Source: Sphaerisporangium fuscum
Lineage (GTDB): Bacteria > Actinomycetota > Actinomycetes > Streptosporangiales > Streptosporangiaceae
NCBI RefSeq assembly: GCF_018531465.1
Contig: NZ_JAHDTF010000012.1
Span: forward strand, 1-64,000
Reading direction: 5' to 3'
DNA length: 64,000 nucleotides
Positions 1-8,067 of the stretch are shown here, piece after piece. The notes beneath the pieces are model-generated. The model saw nothing but the letters and a program-made list of their open reading frames with translations, was not told the origin of the DNA and searched no databases. A program made the translations under genes and the position numbers. The number at the start of each line of letters is the position of its first letter. The first letter of the stretch is position 1.

Positions 1-2
1 TC

Positions 3-113
3 TACAAGGTCATCCGCGAGTTACAACTGCTACTCGCGACCTGGACCGGCGCATGCCCCACCTGCCATCAAAGACTGAAACCGTCACGCCGCAACCGCCA
101 TCGACCGACCTAA
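3..113 (+). CDS. 3' end of an unrecognised protein (transposase-like tail?)
   Basis: An open frame enters from the left edge and stops with TAA after 36 codons. The tail contains a C-P-T-C-H motif followed by a basic Arg/Lys-rich end. Such Cys pair plus basic tails occur at the end of some actinomycete transposases, which would suit a position beside an island boundary. Too little is present for a family call, so this is only a suggestion. Confidence 0.35.
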   Translation, partial: YKVIRELQLLLATWTGACPTCHQRLKPSRRNRHRPT

Positions 114-664
114 CAAAGCACTACTAGGCTCCACCAGCCAAACACCTCGTTTCCGATCATGGAAACGAGTCGCGAGTGACTAGCTGAGTGACTACCGCTA
201 CCCCCGCACTTGATAGGTCGTACCCATGGTCGGCGTGAAGAGCCAAGTTATGTTCCTCACGCAACAAGAGCCTGTGGATAAGTATGCGCGCGCTGTATGC
301 GGTCGCTCGCTCGATCGTCCGGGCACAACTTGACCAGCTCACACCTGACGATCTTGTCGGCCTCAACTGCGACCGACCCGACGTCACGATGAGGCAACTG
401 GGGTGGAGCCTAGGAGATTCGAACTCCTGACATCCTGCTTGCAAACGGGCGCCAGTCACGACGTAGAGGGCTTCTCGCCCTGCTCAAGTGGTATTTGCTC
501 ACCGGTGGCGTGTGGCTCTGTGAGGCGGCGTTGCTGTATTCCACTGCTGTACGCGCACCCGGCCGGAGGCCGGTAAGAGGATCGTGCCGTGGTAGTCCTG
601 CACTGGACGGACATGCGCGCAGGACCAGTGGCACCAGCAGTCGTAAGGGATGGGGCCATCACCC
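114..664. other. Gene-poor stretch containing the left tRNA-Ala att copy
   Basis: I see no convincing coding sequence here. Short frames on both strands lack ribosome binding sites and recognisable composition. The only structured item is the 44-bp copy of the tRNA-Ala 3' part at 402-445. Composition is less GC-rich than the core region, which suits island DNA. Confidence 0.5.
402..445. repeat. Left attachment-site copy (tRNA-Ala 3' segment)
   Basis: This 44-bp stretch is identical to 4944-4987, which covers the anticodon loop to acceptor 3' end of the intact tRNA-Ala. Identity stops abruptly after the anticodon loop sequence TTGCAAA, although some similarity continues. Direct duplication of a tRNA 3' part is the usual footprint of integration by a tyrosine recombinase. 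No integrase lies between the two copies. Confidence 0.85.
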
Positions 665-1222
665 CTAGACGGCGTTGGACGGAGTGAAGTGCCACAGCCT
701 GTCGGCGGAGTTCTGGTCCAGGTCGAGATAGATGTGGTCCCAGGTGGTGGAGGGCTCGTAGCTCTGGAGCGTTATCGCAAGCGCGGGGTTGGTGCGTGGA
801 CGGAGACTGCCCCACTCGGTGTTGACGTTGGTTTCGGCCACCTCGTCCCGGCGGGACCAGTCCTGCAGGGGCGAGTCGTCACAGGTCTTGACGACCACGG
901 TGTCTCCCGCCACTGGAGCACCGCTGGCAGGCTGGAGGCACTTGCCGGCCACTTCGTTCTTGAAGATGTAGAAACCGTTGGCCTTCTCGATGATCGTCCA
1001 GCGGGCTGTCCTGTACTGCTGCAGGGCTGGGGACCGTACCGTGAAGGCCCGCGTCCCCTCGGCTACGGCGTCGCCCGAGAGCGCAAGGTGGCTACCGTCC
1101 ATCCGGTTATTGATGCGTGAGTTGAAAGTCGTGGTGTCGGCATGGGCGGCAGACGGGAACGTGACGAGGGCGATGGTGATCGCAGTCGAGGACAGCACGG
1201 CGCAGCGCCTGATGCTCGGCAT
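665..1222 (-). CDS. Secreted ricin-type beta-trefoil lectin domain protein
   Basis: A 185-residue protein with an N-terminal Sec signal peptide (basic start, hydrophobic core to about residue 26, cleavage near AHA-D). The mature part carries a ricin-B-like segment with GKCLQPASG, then VVVKTCDDSPLQDW, the CxQ..QxW pattern of one beta-trefoil lobe. Lectins of this family bind sugars outside the cell. I chose the ATG at 1222 rather than the in-frame TTG two codons upstream. The gene is divergent from the secreted-protein operon that starts at 1503, so it may deliver or target the same activity, but that is inference. Confidence 0.75.
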   Translation of the reverse strand: MPSIRRCAVLSSTAITIALVTFPSAAHADTTTFNSRINNRMDGSHLALSGDAVAEGTRAFTVRSPALQQYRTARWTIIEKANGFYIFKNEVAGKCLQPASGAPVAGDTVVVKTCDDSPLQDWSRRDEVAETNVNTEWGSLRPRTNPALAITLQSYEPSTTWDHIYLDLDQNSADRLWHFTPSNAV

Positions 1223-1502
1223 GGGCAAGCTCTCGCTTTCATTCAGGTCCTGTTAGGACCGGGCTGAGGGATGTGGCTGCACGTAGTCAACCTGGATCAT
1301 GAATCCGAGTCGGGCCACCAGGCATAAAGCCGCGTGAAAGACCAAGTCGAAGGATCTTGACCGTGCTGGTCCAAGTGGGACGCGGGCCAAGCCGATGAAT
1401 CGGTGAACACGTCAGGCGTGGTGATCTTACTTTCGGTACGCATGCCGCTACCGTCTGCATCTCGTGGTACTAGATCATCCGCTCGATCGCCGGAAGAAGG
1501 AC

Positions 1503-2042
1503 ATGCACAGCATTCGCCTACCTGGCTCTCTTGCCATGCTCGCGTCGGCCGCGTTGATAGCGGCCACCTGCGCTCTCACCCCCGCAGCCGCCGCGACGAC
1601 GTCCCCTACACCCCATACCTCGGCAGCCCAGTCGGATCCGCCGCCGAAGGAAGAGCCCTGCCCCGGCGGTGAACCGAAGCCGTGTGGCGCGTCATCTCAG
1701 GAACGGGGCGGTGTGGAGTCCGGGCGTGAGGACGCCAAGAAGGACGCCGCCGAGGCCAAGAAGGACATCGCCGAAGCCAAGGACAAGGTCAAGCAGTGTG
1801 CCCCTGGATCGGCGCAGGGCAAGCAGTGCATGACGAACCTCATCGGTGCGGGTGCCGATGAGCATGCGGGCATGGACAACGTCCGGCACGAGTTGGACAC
1901 CTTCCGGCCCGGTCCATCCGACAACGCCGGGGCGGTGATGCACTCCGCCTGCGCGGCGTTCGCCGCCGACCTGCCTCCGGCTCTGAAAGCCTCCGACACC
2001 ACCGGCGAGCTGACCGGTGTCTGCGAGTTGATGAACCGATGA
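1503..2042 (+). CDS. Secreted helical Cys-containing protein, first gene of island operon
   Basis: The protein has 179 residues from an ATG preceded by GAAGAAGGAC. It has a signal peptide (residues 1-31, AAA motif), a Pro-rich linker with Cys53 and Cys61, and a charged Lys/Ala/Glu/Asp heptad-like helix at about residues 76-98 followed by Cys99 and Cys109. The C-terminal part is helical and ends with one more Cys pair. I do not recognise a family. The stop overlaps the next start (ATGA at 2039-2042), so the two products are translationally coupled. The likely location is outside the cell or on the wall. Confidence 0.75.
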   Translation: MHSIRLPGSLAMLASAALIAATCALTPAAAATTSPTPHTSAAQSDPPPKEEPCPGGEPKPCGASSQERGGVESGREDAKKDAAEAKKDIAEAKDKVKQCAPGSAQGKQCMTNLIGAGADEHAGMDNVRHELDTFRPGPSDNAGAVMHSACAAFAADLPPALKASDTTGELTGVCELMNR

Positions 2043-2959
2043 CCAAGATCAAGAGCCTGACTCGGACACTCCCCACGACCGCCCTGATCGCGCTGATGCC
2101 GGTGGCCGCGTTCGCCGGCCCCGAACCGCGCATCCCCACCGCCCAGGCCTTCGTCGGCGACAAGCCTCTACCGTCGACGCGCCCGGTGACCGATTACTGC
2201 GCAACCCACCCCGGTGGGTGCCGGTTCAACATCGACACGGCGTCGTCCGGGGATTTCTACAGCGCCGTCAAGTCGCTGGGCAACGCGGCCATCAACTGCA
2301 CCGACGACGACATCAACGTGGAGCGCGTGATCACGTTGAAGACCGGTAGCAGCGACAATCTGGGCGGCGAGATCACCGGCAACATCTCGGTCGAGGGACA
2401 GATCAACGCCTCCGGCGAGGTGTCGGCCGGAGTGAACGCCGAGGGCAGCGGCAGCTTCGACACTCCGAACAAGCAGCAGGGCCCCAGTGCCTCCGTCGGA
2501 GCCAAGGCCGGCGCCAACGGCAGCGGCAAACTGGCCGGCTCGCTCGGTCTCAAGGGCGCCTTCCAAGGTGCCTTCAAGCTCCAGTACCAGCACGGCTGGA
2601 CCAGCGAACACACCGAGTCGACGACCTACAGGGCCAAGGTGCGCCCAGGTGACGCGCTGACCTTCGCGGCCAGCGCCGCCATGCAGCGGATCGCTGGAAC
2701 GATCAGTGCTGGTGGAGGGCTGAATCTGCGCAACATCGTGGTCACCGGGCCGTCCAGCGTCAACAGCAGCACCTTCTACGCCGAAACCTTCGTCATGCCC
2801 GGCAACTCCTGCGAACAGGTACATCCCCACGCCAAGACCGCCCCGGACGACAACACCAATCCACCCCCTCGCCTGGCCGACCTGCTGACGCCCGTTCCCG
2901 CGCTGCCACCGGGTTCCCGGCTGAAGGAACGCATCGTGCTCCCCGTCCGGCGTTTCTGA
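2039..2959 (+). CDS. Secreted protein with Cys module and Gly/Ser-rich beta region; possible beta-pore former
   Basis: A 306-residue protein with a signal peptide (1-26). A conserved module follows: QAF, RPVT, Cys54, Cys61 (C-x6-C), then INC at Cys87. Residues about 105-190 alternate Gly/Ser/Ala/Asn with hydrophobic residues, then comes HGWTSEHTESTTYRAKVRPG and an Ala-rich strand pair, and a Pro-rich tail. Long Ser/Thr/Gly amphipathic strands followed by a Y-x-V-x-P-G-like strand resemble the aerolysin or ETX/MTX2 beta-pore-forming plan. That resemblance is by eye only. The Cys module recurs in the downstream gene with identical spacing. It is the second gene of the operon. Confidence 0.75.
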   Translation: MTKIKSLTRTLPTTALIALMPVAAFAGPEPRIPTAQAFVGDKPLPSTRPVTDYCATHPGGCRFNIDTASSGDFYSAVKSLGNAAINCTDDDINVERVITLKTGSSDNLGGEITGNISVEGQINASGEVSAGVNAEGSGSFDTPNKQQGPSASVGAKAGANGSGKLAGSLGLKGAFQGAFKLQYQHGWTSEHTESTTYRAKVRPGDALTFAASAAMQRIAGTISAGGGLNLRNIVVTGPSSVNSSTFYAETFVMPGNSCEQVHPHAKTAPDDNTNPPPRLADLLTPVPALPPGSRLKERIVLPVRRF

Positions 2960-2995
2960 CCATCCCGTCCGAGCACTCATCCCGTGGAGATCATC

Positions 2996-4384
2996 GTGAA
3001 CGTCACACACCCACGTGTCGCGCTCGGCATGGTGCGGGCCGCCGGCGTCGCCGTAACCCTGTCCCTCGCCGTGTCCGCCACCGCCCAGCCCTCCCACGCT
3101 GACACGGCAGGCACTCTGCCGGTCAGGGTCATCAACGGCGACTTCGCCCTTCCCCCCTTCCCGCCGGGCAACGTGAACTGGGCCGCGGTCCAGGGTTGGT
3201 CCGTCGGTTCGACCTCCGGATCCGGCACGGCGTCCGGGGTCGGACGATACGCCGGCACACAGTCCGGGCACCCGGACGACCAGGTCGCCGTCATGCTGCG
3301 CTTCCCCACAGCCAACTACGGGTTCAAGCAACGACTGCGCGGCGTACGCGCCGGCGCCCTGGTCACCGTCACCTTCGACGACAGTCCCGGTATCGCCGCC
3401 GCGTGCACCCCTGCCGCCGTCGCCCAAGGACAGCCCTACACCATCGAAGGAGCCGGCGGACAGCTCAGCGAGCGGACGACCGCCCCCGACCCCGACAAGA
3501 AGCTCAATACCCTGGGCAAGGGCGTCTGGCGCCTCGGGCAGACCTACACCTTCACCGCCTCCGAGCACGAACCACTGCTCACCTTCACCTCTCAGGTACC
3601 GAACTCCGCCAACGCCAACGGCAACTGCGGACCGATGATCGCCAACGTGCGGGCGGTGCAGGTTCCTCCGCCGGTCGACAAGACCATCCCCAAGACCGCC
3701 CTGCCGCCCTCCCAGGCCTTCTACGGCAACGACAGCAGGCCGGTCACCGAGGCCGTCAACTACTGCAACAGCACCCCGGACAAATGCACCTTCACCCCGG
3801 ACAAGGCCTACTCGTACGCCTACTACGAGCCCGCCCAACTCAACGGCGACACCTACATCAACTGCACCCGTAACGCCCTCACCCGCACCCGCCCGGTCCC
3901 CTTCACCGGACGTTCCTACGGTGACCTGCCGGCCGCCGCCGCACTGCCCGGTGCCACGACGCCGAACGGCGGTACCACGACGAGCAACATGTCCCAGCAG
4001 TTCGCCACCGGAACCGCCACCCCTCCCTGGACGACCTCCGCCACAGGCAACATCACCGAGATCCTCCAACCCTCGGAAGCCTCCTGGATCGAGACCCAGG
4101 CCGGCCGCCGGCGTACCGAGGGCTGGTTCAAATCCAACCCCACTCCCGCCGACCCCAACACCGACTGGCGCCTGTACACCGCCCTCGACTACCCCGCCAC
4201 CGAACTGTCCGACCGCGTCTACCAGCGCACCGGCCCGATGACCGCTTCAGAGAAACAGCGGTGCCAGTCCGACCGCCCCACCGCCTCCACCCCCGTCGGC
4301 GCCACCACCCCCGCCGGCACCAACCGCACGCTCCGCCTGTCCTCCTGGCCGTCCACGCTCCGCCCGCGCACCGCCGGCGATTGA
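2996..4384 (+). CDS. Secreted two-part protein: beta-sandwich N-half plus shared Cys module
   Basis: A 462-residue protein. GTG at 2996 has GGAG six bases upstream and is preferred to the in-frame GTG at 2984. The signal peptide runs to about residue 35 (SHA-D). Residues 40-235 begin VINGDF and contain a W-x-V-x-S core, like DUF642 or galactose-binding-fold modules. Residues about 240-295 repeat the Cys module of the preceding gene (QAF, RPVT, C-x6-C-x25-C, ending INC). The rest is Thr/Pro/Ala-rich with a TEGWFKSN stretch. It is the last gene of the secreted operon and is followed by a strong terminator. No catalytic motif is visible. Confidence 0.75.
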   Translation: MNVTHPRVALGMVRAAGVAVTLSLAVSATAQPSHADTAGTLPVRVINGDFALPPFPPGNVNWAAVQGWSVGSTSGSGTASGVGRYAGTQSGHPDDQVAVMLRFPTANYGFKQRLRGVRAGALVTVTFDDSPGIAAACTPAAVAQGQPYTIEGAGGQLSERTTAPDPDKKLNTLGKGVWRLGQTYTFTASEHEPLLTFTSQVPNSANANGNCGPMIANVRAVQVPPPVDKTIPKTALPPSQAFYGNDSRPVTEAVNYCNSTPDKCTFTPDKAYSYAYYEPAQLNGDTYINCTRNALTRTRPVPFTGRSYGDLPAAAALPGATTPNGGTTTSNMSQQFATGTATPPWTTSATGNITEILQPSEASWIETQAGRRRTEGWFKSNPTPADPNTDWRLYTALDYPATELSDRVYQRTGPMTASEKQRCQSDRPTASTPVGATTPAGTNRTLRLSSWPSTLRPRTAGD

Positions 4385-4903
4385 TGGGGGATTGGCAGCA
4401 AGAATAGAAGAAGTGCCCTGCAGCATATGCAGGGCACTTCTTCGTTGTGCTCGTGCGAGGCTAGCTGCCCGCGCCAATCGCCTTGGCCCACAGAGTGAGT
4501 TGAGCGAGGAACTTGATCACCGTCTTACGCTTTTCCTCAGTGAGGAAGGGCCAGCAGACCCATGCAGGGAACGAGAGTAAGACGATGCAGAGCAGGGGCA
4601 GAACTAGCGCGGCCGCGATAAGCGGACGCACCTACACACGGTTAACCGACATTGCCATCCCATCGGACACGAACGATAGGCCTAACGGTTGTCAGAGCCC
4701 GTTGCCGTTGAGACTCCAGAAATGATCTTGCGTGCATTCACAGCTTGCGTTGACCTGGGCCTCAGCGAAGTGCTCGGCCTGGCGCCGCCGCGATGTGGTG
4801 CAACAACCCCCGCGGCTGCCTCAGGAAGCCGGCCTTGACGGCTTCTGCGCACGTGGGATCAGATGCGTAGTCGTCGCTGTACTGTACTGCTGTACATGAT
4901 CGA
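4385..4903. other. Non-coding right part of the tRNA-Ala island
   Basis: Apart from the terminator at 4407-4443 I see no supported gene. Short frames lack good start signals. The stretch has several TGTAC repeats near 4880-4896, but I can assign no function. Confidence 0.4.
4407..4443 (+). terminator. Terminator of the secreted-protein operon
   Basis: This is a perfect 16-bp inverted repeat (GAAGAAGTGCCCTGCA and its complement) around a 5-base loop, starting 22 bases after the stop codon. The A-rich left flank and TTC-rich right arm allow termination from either side. Confidence 0.8.
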
Positions 4904-4937
4904 AAAGGCCACGTCCCGATCATGGAAAGTGGCCTTT
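4904..4937 (-). terminator. Terminator downstream of tRNA-Ala
   Basis: On the minus strand a 9-bp stem (AAAGGCCAC and complement) is followed by TTTT. It lies 8 bases beyond the 3' end of the tRNA, and is therefore its intrinsic terminator. Confidence 0.65.
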
Positions 4938-4943
4938 ACCTGC

Positions 4944-4987
4944 GGTGGAGCCTAGGAGATTCGAACTCCTGACATCCTGCTTGCAAA
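4944..4987. repeat. Right attachment-site copy inside tRNA-Ala
   Basis: This is the 44 bp identical to 402-445. It spans the 3' acceptor, T arm, variable loop and anticodon loop of the tRNA, so the tRNA stays intact after integration. It marks the chromosomal end of the island. Confidence 0.85.
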
Positions 4988-5018
4988 GCAGGCGCTCTGC
5001 CAACTGAGCTAAGGCCCC
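4946..5018 (-). tRNA. tRNA-Ala (anticodon TGC)
   Basis: A 73-nt cloverleaf is read on the minus strand. The acceptor GGGGCCT pairs with AGGCTCC, the D arm is AGCTCAGTTGGCAGAGC, the anticodon arm has a TTTGCAA loop, and the T loop is GTTCGAATC. CCA is not encoded directly after the discriminator A. In many actinobacteria it sits beside tRNA-Ile near gyrA. Here the two are 40 kb apart. Confidence 0.95.
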
Positions 5019-5033
5019 TTGTTGGAGGACAGC

Positions 5034-5759
5034 CTACCGGGAGGAAGTGGCTACTGGGGCCGTGGTGGGGGTGCTGTCGAGGATGAGGGTGGGGAAGTCG
5101 GCTATGGAGTCGATGATCGTGGTGGCGCCGCCCTGGAGGAGGCGTTCGCGGCTGTGGACTCCGGTGAGGACGCCGGCGACCACCGAGGCGCCGGCGCGGC
5201 TTCCGCTGAGCATGTCGCTTTCGGAGTCGCCGACCACGGCGACGTGGCGGACATCGTCGATGCGGAGTCTGAGGACCGCGGTGAGGACCATGTCGGGCCA
5301 GGGGCGGCCGCGGCCCGCGTCTTCGGGGCAGAGGGCCAGGTCGATCTTGTCGGTCCAGCCGACGGCGCCCAGCACGCGGCCGAGGGTGGCGCGGCTGAAG
5401 CCGGTCATCACGCAGATCTTGATCCCGGCGGCGCGGAGCTTCTCGAGGGCCTCGACGGTGCCGGGAAGGGGAAAGAGGCCCGCCCGCTCGATCGCGCCCT
5501 CGTAGGAGCGCTCGAAGGTGAGGTTGGCGGCCTGGGCCTGGGCCTCGTTGTCGGGGAACAGGCCGCGGAAGATGTCGATGGCGGGACAGCCCCGGGACCG
5601 ATGCACGTGCACCATGGCACGCGCATATGCCCCGGTCCCGGGGACTATGCCCTGCGTGGCGATCGCCTCGGCGAACGCCCGCTCCACCATGGCGATGTCG
5701 CCGATGGTGGTGCCGGCCAGATCGAGGCAGGCGAGCCTGATGGGTGAGGCGGTGTTCAT
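5034..5759 (-). CDS. Phosphonatase-like HAD-superfamily hydrolase
   Basis: A 241-residue HAD protein. Motif I is DLAGTT near residue 13, the cap region follows, motif II lies in CVMTGFSRAT, motif III is an Arg/Lys-Pro region (RGRPWPDM) and the acidic motif IV is VGDSESDM. DxAGTT is typical of the phosphonoacetaldehyde hydrolase-like branch, which hydrolyses C-P bonds or small phosphoesters. True PhnX needs a Schiff-base lysine in the cap, which I cannot place, so substrate is open. The ATG at 5759 has a strong GGAGGTGAAGGC site. It ends 15 bases from tRNA-Ala. Confidence 0.8.
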   Translation of the reverse strand: MNTASPIRLACLDLAGTTIGDIAMVERAFAEAIATQGIVPGTGAYARAMVHVHRSRGCPAIDIFRGLFPDNEAQAQAANLTFERSYEGAIERAGLFPLPGTVEALEKLRAAGIKICVMTGFSRATLGRVLGAVGWTDKIDLALCPEDAGRGRPWPDMVLTAVLRLRIDDVRHVAVVGDSESDMLSGSRAGASVVAGVLTGVHSRERLLQGGATTIIDSIADFPTLILDSTPTTAPVATSSR

Positions 5760-5819
5760 GCCTTCACCTCCGCCTTGATCCAGAACCATCAACGCACCCC
5801 GCATCGGCAGCCGGGGTGG

Positions 5820-5939
5820 TCAGTTCTCGCTACCGGTTGCCTCAGTCCACAGGTCCAGCTCGGCGCGGTCGGCCTGCACCTTGCGCCAGACGAGTAGCCC
5901 CCCAAGGGCAACGAGCGCGAGAACGAGCAGCTTCTTCAC
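5820..5939 (-). CDS. DLW-39 family protein (39 residues)
   Basis: A 39-codon frame starts with GTG. It has Lys-Lys, a hydrophobic membrane segment (residues 4-18), WRKVQADRAE, then DLWTEAT near the end. Length and DLW motif match the DLW-39 family, a tiny membrane-anchored actinobacterial protein of unknown role usually coded near gyrA and the tRNA-Ile/tRNA-Ala pair. The match rests on my knowledge of the family. The start has only a weak GGGG site. Confidence 0.85.
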   Translation of the reverse strand: MKKLLVLALVALGGLLVWRKVQADRAELDLWTEATGSEN

Positions 5940-6222
5940 GGTGTAACCCCACTTCTCAACGGTCCCATCAGCCGGGGATGGGACAACGCCGGGTTCCTAA
6001 CAGATGCTTGCAGCCTAGCAAGGGATCGGCTCCCTCCCTTGGTCGCACGTGGAGCGGTTGTCCACAATCTTCCGATACGGAACCGTCTTCGCGACATCGG
6101 TTACCAGTCTCGGCCCTTCAGGTAAGAGCCGACCAAGGGCGTGATCAGGGGCTAGTCCGTAAGTTCCTACAGGCCGGCCTGCTGGCCCATCGTCATTAGT
6201 GATTCGGGGTGCAGGAACCAGA
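5940..6222. other. Intergenic region, no gene seen
   Basis: Divergent spacer between the DLW-39 gene and the WYL regulator. No coding frame is convincing. The only structured element is the dyad immediately before the regulator start. Confidence 0.5.
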
Positions 6223-6239
6223 CTGACACGTATTGTCAG
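6223..6239. promoter_or_regulatory. Dyad in front of the WYL regulator
   Basis: CTGACA-N5-TGTCAG ends 4 bases before the ATG at 6244. A perfect 6-bp dyad this close to the start would overlap the promoter or a leaderless start. Autoregulation by the adjacent DNA-binding protein is the simplest inference. Confidence 0.5.
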
Positions 6240-6243
6240 CGAT

Positions 6244-7251
6244 ATGCGTGCCAGCCGACTGCTTTCCATCCTGCTCCTGCTCCAGACCCGAGGCCGGATG
6301 ACGGCGCGGCAGCTGGCGGGGACGCTGGAGGTTTCGGTTCGCACGATTTACCGGGACGTGGAGTCCTTGCAGGCCGCGGGGGTTCCGCTGTTCGGCGACG
6401 CCGGGCCGGCGGGTGGTTACCAGTTGCTGGAGGGCTATCGCGCCAGGCTCACCGGGCTGAGCAGCGAGGAGGCGGAGGCGCTGTTCCTGGCGGGGATGCC
6501 GGGGCCGGCCGCCGAGCTGGGCCTCGGCGCGGTGGTCGCGGCGGCGCAGTTGAAGCTGCAGGCCGCGCTCCCGGCCGAGCTGCGTGAGCGGGCGAGGCGG
6601 ATCCAGGAGCGCTTCCATCTCGACGCCCACGGGTGGTACCACGATGGCGACCGCTCGCCGCACCTGGCGGCCATCGCCGACGCCGTCTGGAACCAGCGTC
6701 GCATCGAGGTGCGCTACCGCCGTTGGACGGAGCCCACGGACGTCACGCGCTTCCTGGATCCGTACGCCGTCGTCCTCAAGGGCGGGAAGTGGTACCTGGT
6801 CGCGCGCGGCGGGGAGCAGATCCGTACGTACCGGGTGCACCAGGTCCTGGGCCTCAAGGTCCTGGACGAGTCCTTCGAACGGCCGGCGGGCTTCGACCTG
6901 CCGGCCTACTGGCGGTCGTTCCTGAACGATTTCCGCAGCCGGCTGTACCAGGGCGAGGCGACCGTGCGGCTCTCGCCCGCGGGCAGGAGACGGATGCGCG
7001 AGCTGATGAGTTCCGCCGTGGTCGAGGCCGTCGAGCGGACCGGTACCGGCCCCGACGAGGACGGCTGGGTGACCGCCGTCGTGCCCATCGAGTCCCTCGA
7101 CCACGCTCAGATGGAGTTCATGAAGCTGGGTGCGGCGGTCGAGGTGCTCGAGCCGTACGAGCTGCGTGAGCGGCTGGAGGCGACGGCGAGGGAGCTGGCG
7201 ACGCTGTATCTCGCGAGGCCCGAGGTGGCGGTGGCGGCCGGGAGGCGTTGA
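6244..7251 (+). CDS. HTH-WYL domain transcriptional regulator (YafY-like)
   Basis: A 335-residue regulator. An N-terminal DeoR-like winged helix (residues 1-60, with MTARQLAGTLEVSVRTIYRD as the recognition region) is followed by a linker and a WYL domain near residues 150-220 (YRRWTEPTDV, GGKWYLVAR, RTYRVHQV). The C-terminal WCX extension reaches the end. WYL domains sense ligands, often nucleic acid. I chose ATG 6244 because residues upstream of it are not family-like. Its last codons overlap the first unit of a tandem repeat. Confidence 0.88.
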   Translation: MRASRLLSILLLLQTRGRMTARQLAGTLEVSVRTIYRDVESLQAAGVPLFGDAGPAGGYQLLEGYRARLTGLSSEEAEALFLAGMPGPAAELGLGAVVAAAQLKLQAALPAELRERARRIQERFHLDAHGWYHDGDRSPHLAAIADAVWNQRRIEVRYRRWTEPTDVTRFLDPYAVVLKGGKWYLVARGGEQIRTYRVHQVLGLKVLDESFERPAGFDLPAYWRSFLNDFRSRLYQGEATVRLSPAGRRRMRELMSSAVVEAVERTGTGPDEDGWVTAVVPIESLDHAQMEFMKLGAAVEVLEPYELRERLEATARELATLYLARPEVAVAAGRR

Positions 7252-7419
7252 AGGCACGCGGCTGACCAACAGCGACGGCCGGGAAGGCGTTGGGAAGGCA
7301 CGCGGCTGACCTACAGCGGCGGCCGGGAAGGCGTTGGGAAGGGACCCGGCTGACCAACAGTGGCGACCGGGGAGGCGTTGAGGCGACCCGTTGACCGCGG
7401 TGGTGGTCAGGAGGCGTTG
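7243..7419 (+). repeat. Degenerate tandem repeat, ~42-bp unit, running off the WYL gene
   Basis: AGGCGTTG recurs at 7243, 7285, 7329, 7373 and 7412 (steps 42, 44, 44, 39), with intervening sequence of the type GGCACGCGGCTGACC..CAGCG-CGGCCGGGA. The first unit contains the stop codon of the WYL gene. Copies decay to the right. The array fills most of the spacer to the next gene. Confidence 0.75.
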
Positions 7420-7502
7420 CAGGCGGTCCGCCGATCGCGGTGGCCGCCGGGGGTGTCGGGCGCGCCCCGCGCGATCGCGATGCCCCCGGAAGGGGACGAG
7501 CG

Positions 7503-7895
7503 TCAGCCGATCTCGTAGTCCAGGTAGTACGAGTGGGCGCCGCCCTCGACGATGATCTGGCCTTCCCCGTGGATGCCGTGCAGCTCCCCGGTGCCGGAGT
7601 CGGGCACGATCATCCAGTTCATCGACTGCTCCCCGCGGCTCCCCCTGGCGGTGTGGTGCAGCACGAAGGTGCCCTTGCGCCCATGGAGCGTCCCGGTGAA
7701 GCGCTCGAACCCCACGTAGGCGGCCGAGCCCTCCACCTGCGTCATCGCGGTCATGATGTCGGTGGTGCTGGTGCCGTCCAGGTCGCCGTGGAAGGTCTTG
7801 GTTATGTGGACCCGGCCGAGCGTGGCTCCTTCGCGCTCGTCGTAGGTCTCCGGCTCCCAGCCGTCGATGTCAAAGGTGCCGTTGGCTCGTGGCAC
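7503..7895 (-). CDS. DUF3224 domain protein
   Basis: A 130-residue single-domain beta-barrel-like protein. It has the features of the DUF3224 family: GTFDIDGWEPETY at the start, FHGDLDGTS, VGFERFTGTLHGRKGTFVLHH in the middle and GEGQIIVEGG.HSYYLDYE at the end. Function is unknown; the fold is related to small ligand-binding or cyclase barrels. It is transcribed away from the MBL hydrolase with a 170-bp shared promoter region. Confidence 0.85.
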   Translation of the reverse strand: MPRANGTFDIDGWEPETYDEREGATLGRVHITKTFHGDLDGTSTTDIMTAMTQVEGSAAYVGFERFTGTLHGRKGTFVLHHTARGSRGEQSMNWMIVPDSGTGELHGIHGEGQIIVEGGAHSYYLDYEIG

Positions 7896-8067
7896 GTCGT
7901 CCTCCTTGGTTGTGGTGCACGACCATCCTGCCCCCGGTACCTGTCACCTTCCGTCAGGTATGGGCAACGACGGCAAAACCGCTGGTCAACGCCGTGCCCC
8001 CCCGTACCGGGGCGGTGCTTGTTGTGTGCTTAACCTGAAATATCTGGAGAGAGGGGAGGTGGCCCCG

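Noticed and set aside
1..401. An intact insertion sequence at the left edge
   Set aside because: Only a 36-codon tail is visible and no inverted repeats can be identified, so no IS can be called.
2168..4069. A 633-codon antisense frame over the secreted operon
   Set aside because: The plus-strand genes have signal peptides, ribosome sites, tight spacing and a terminator. The antisense product is repetitive Gly/Val/Asp without domains.
7243..7419. CRISPR array
   Set aside because: The repeats are adjacent and degenerate, not separated by unique spacers, and no cas genes are present. No CRISPR array was seen anywhere in the window.
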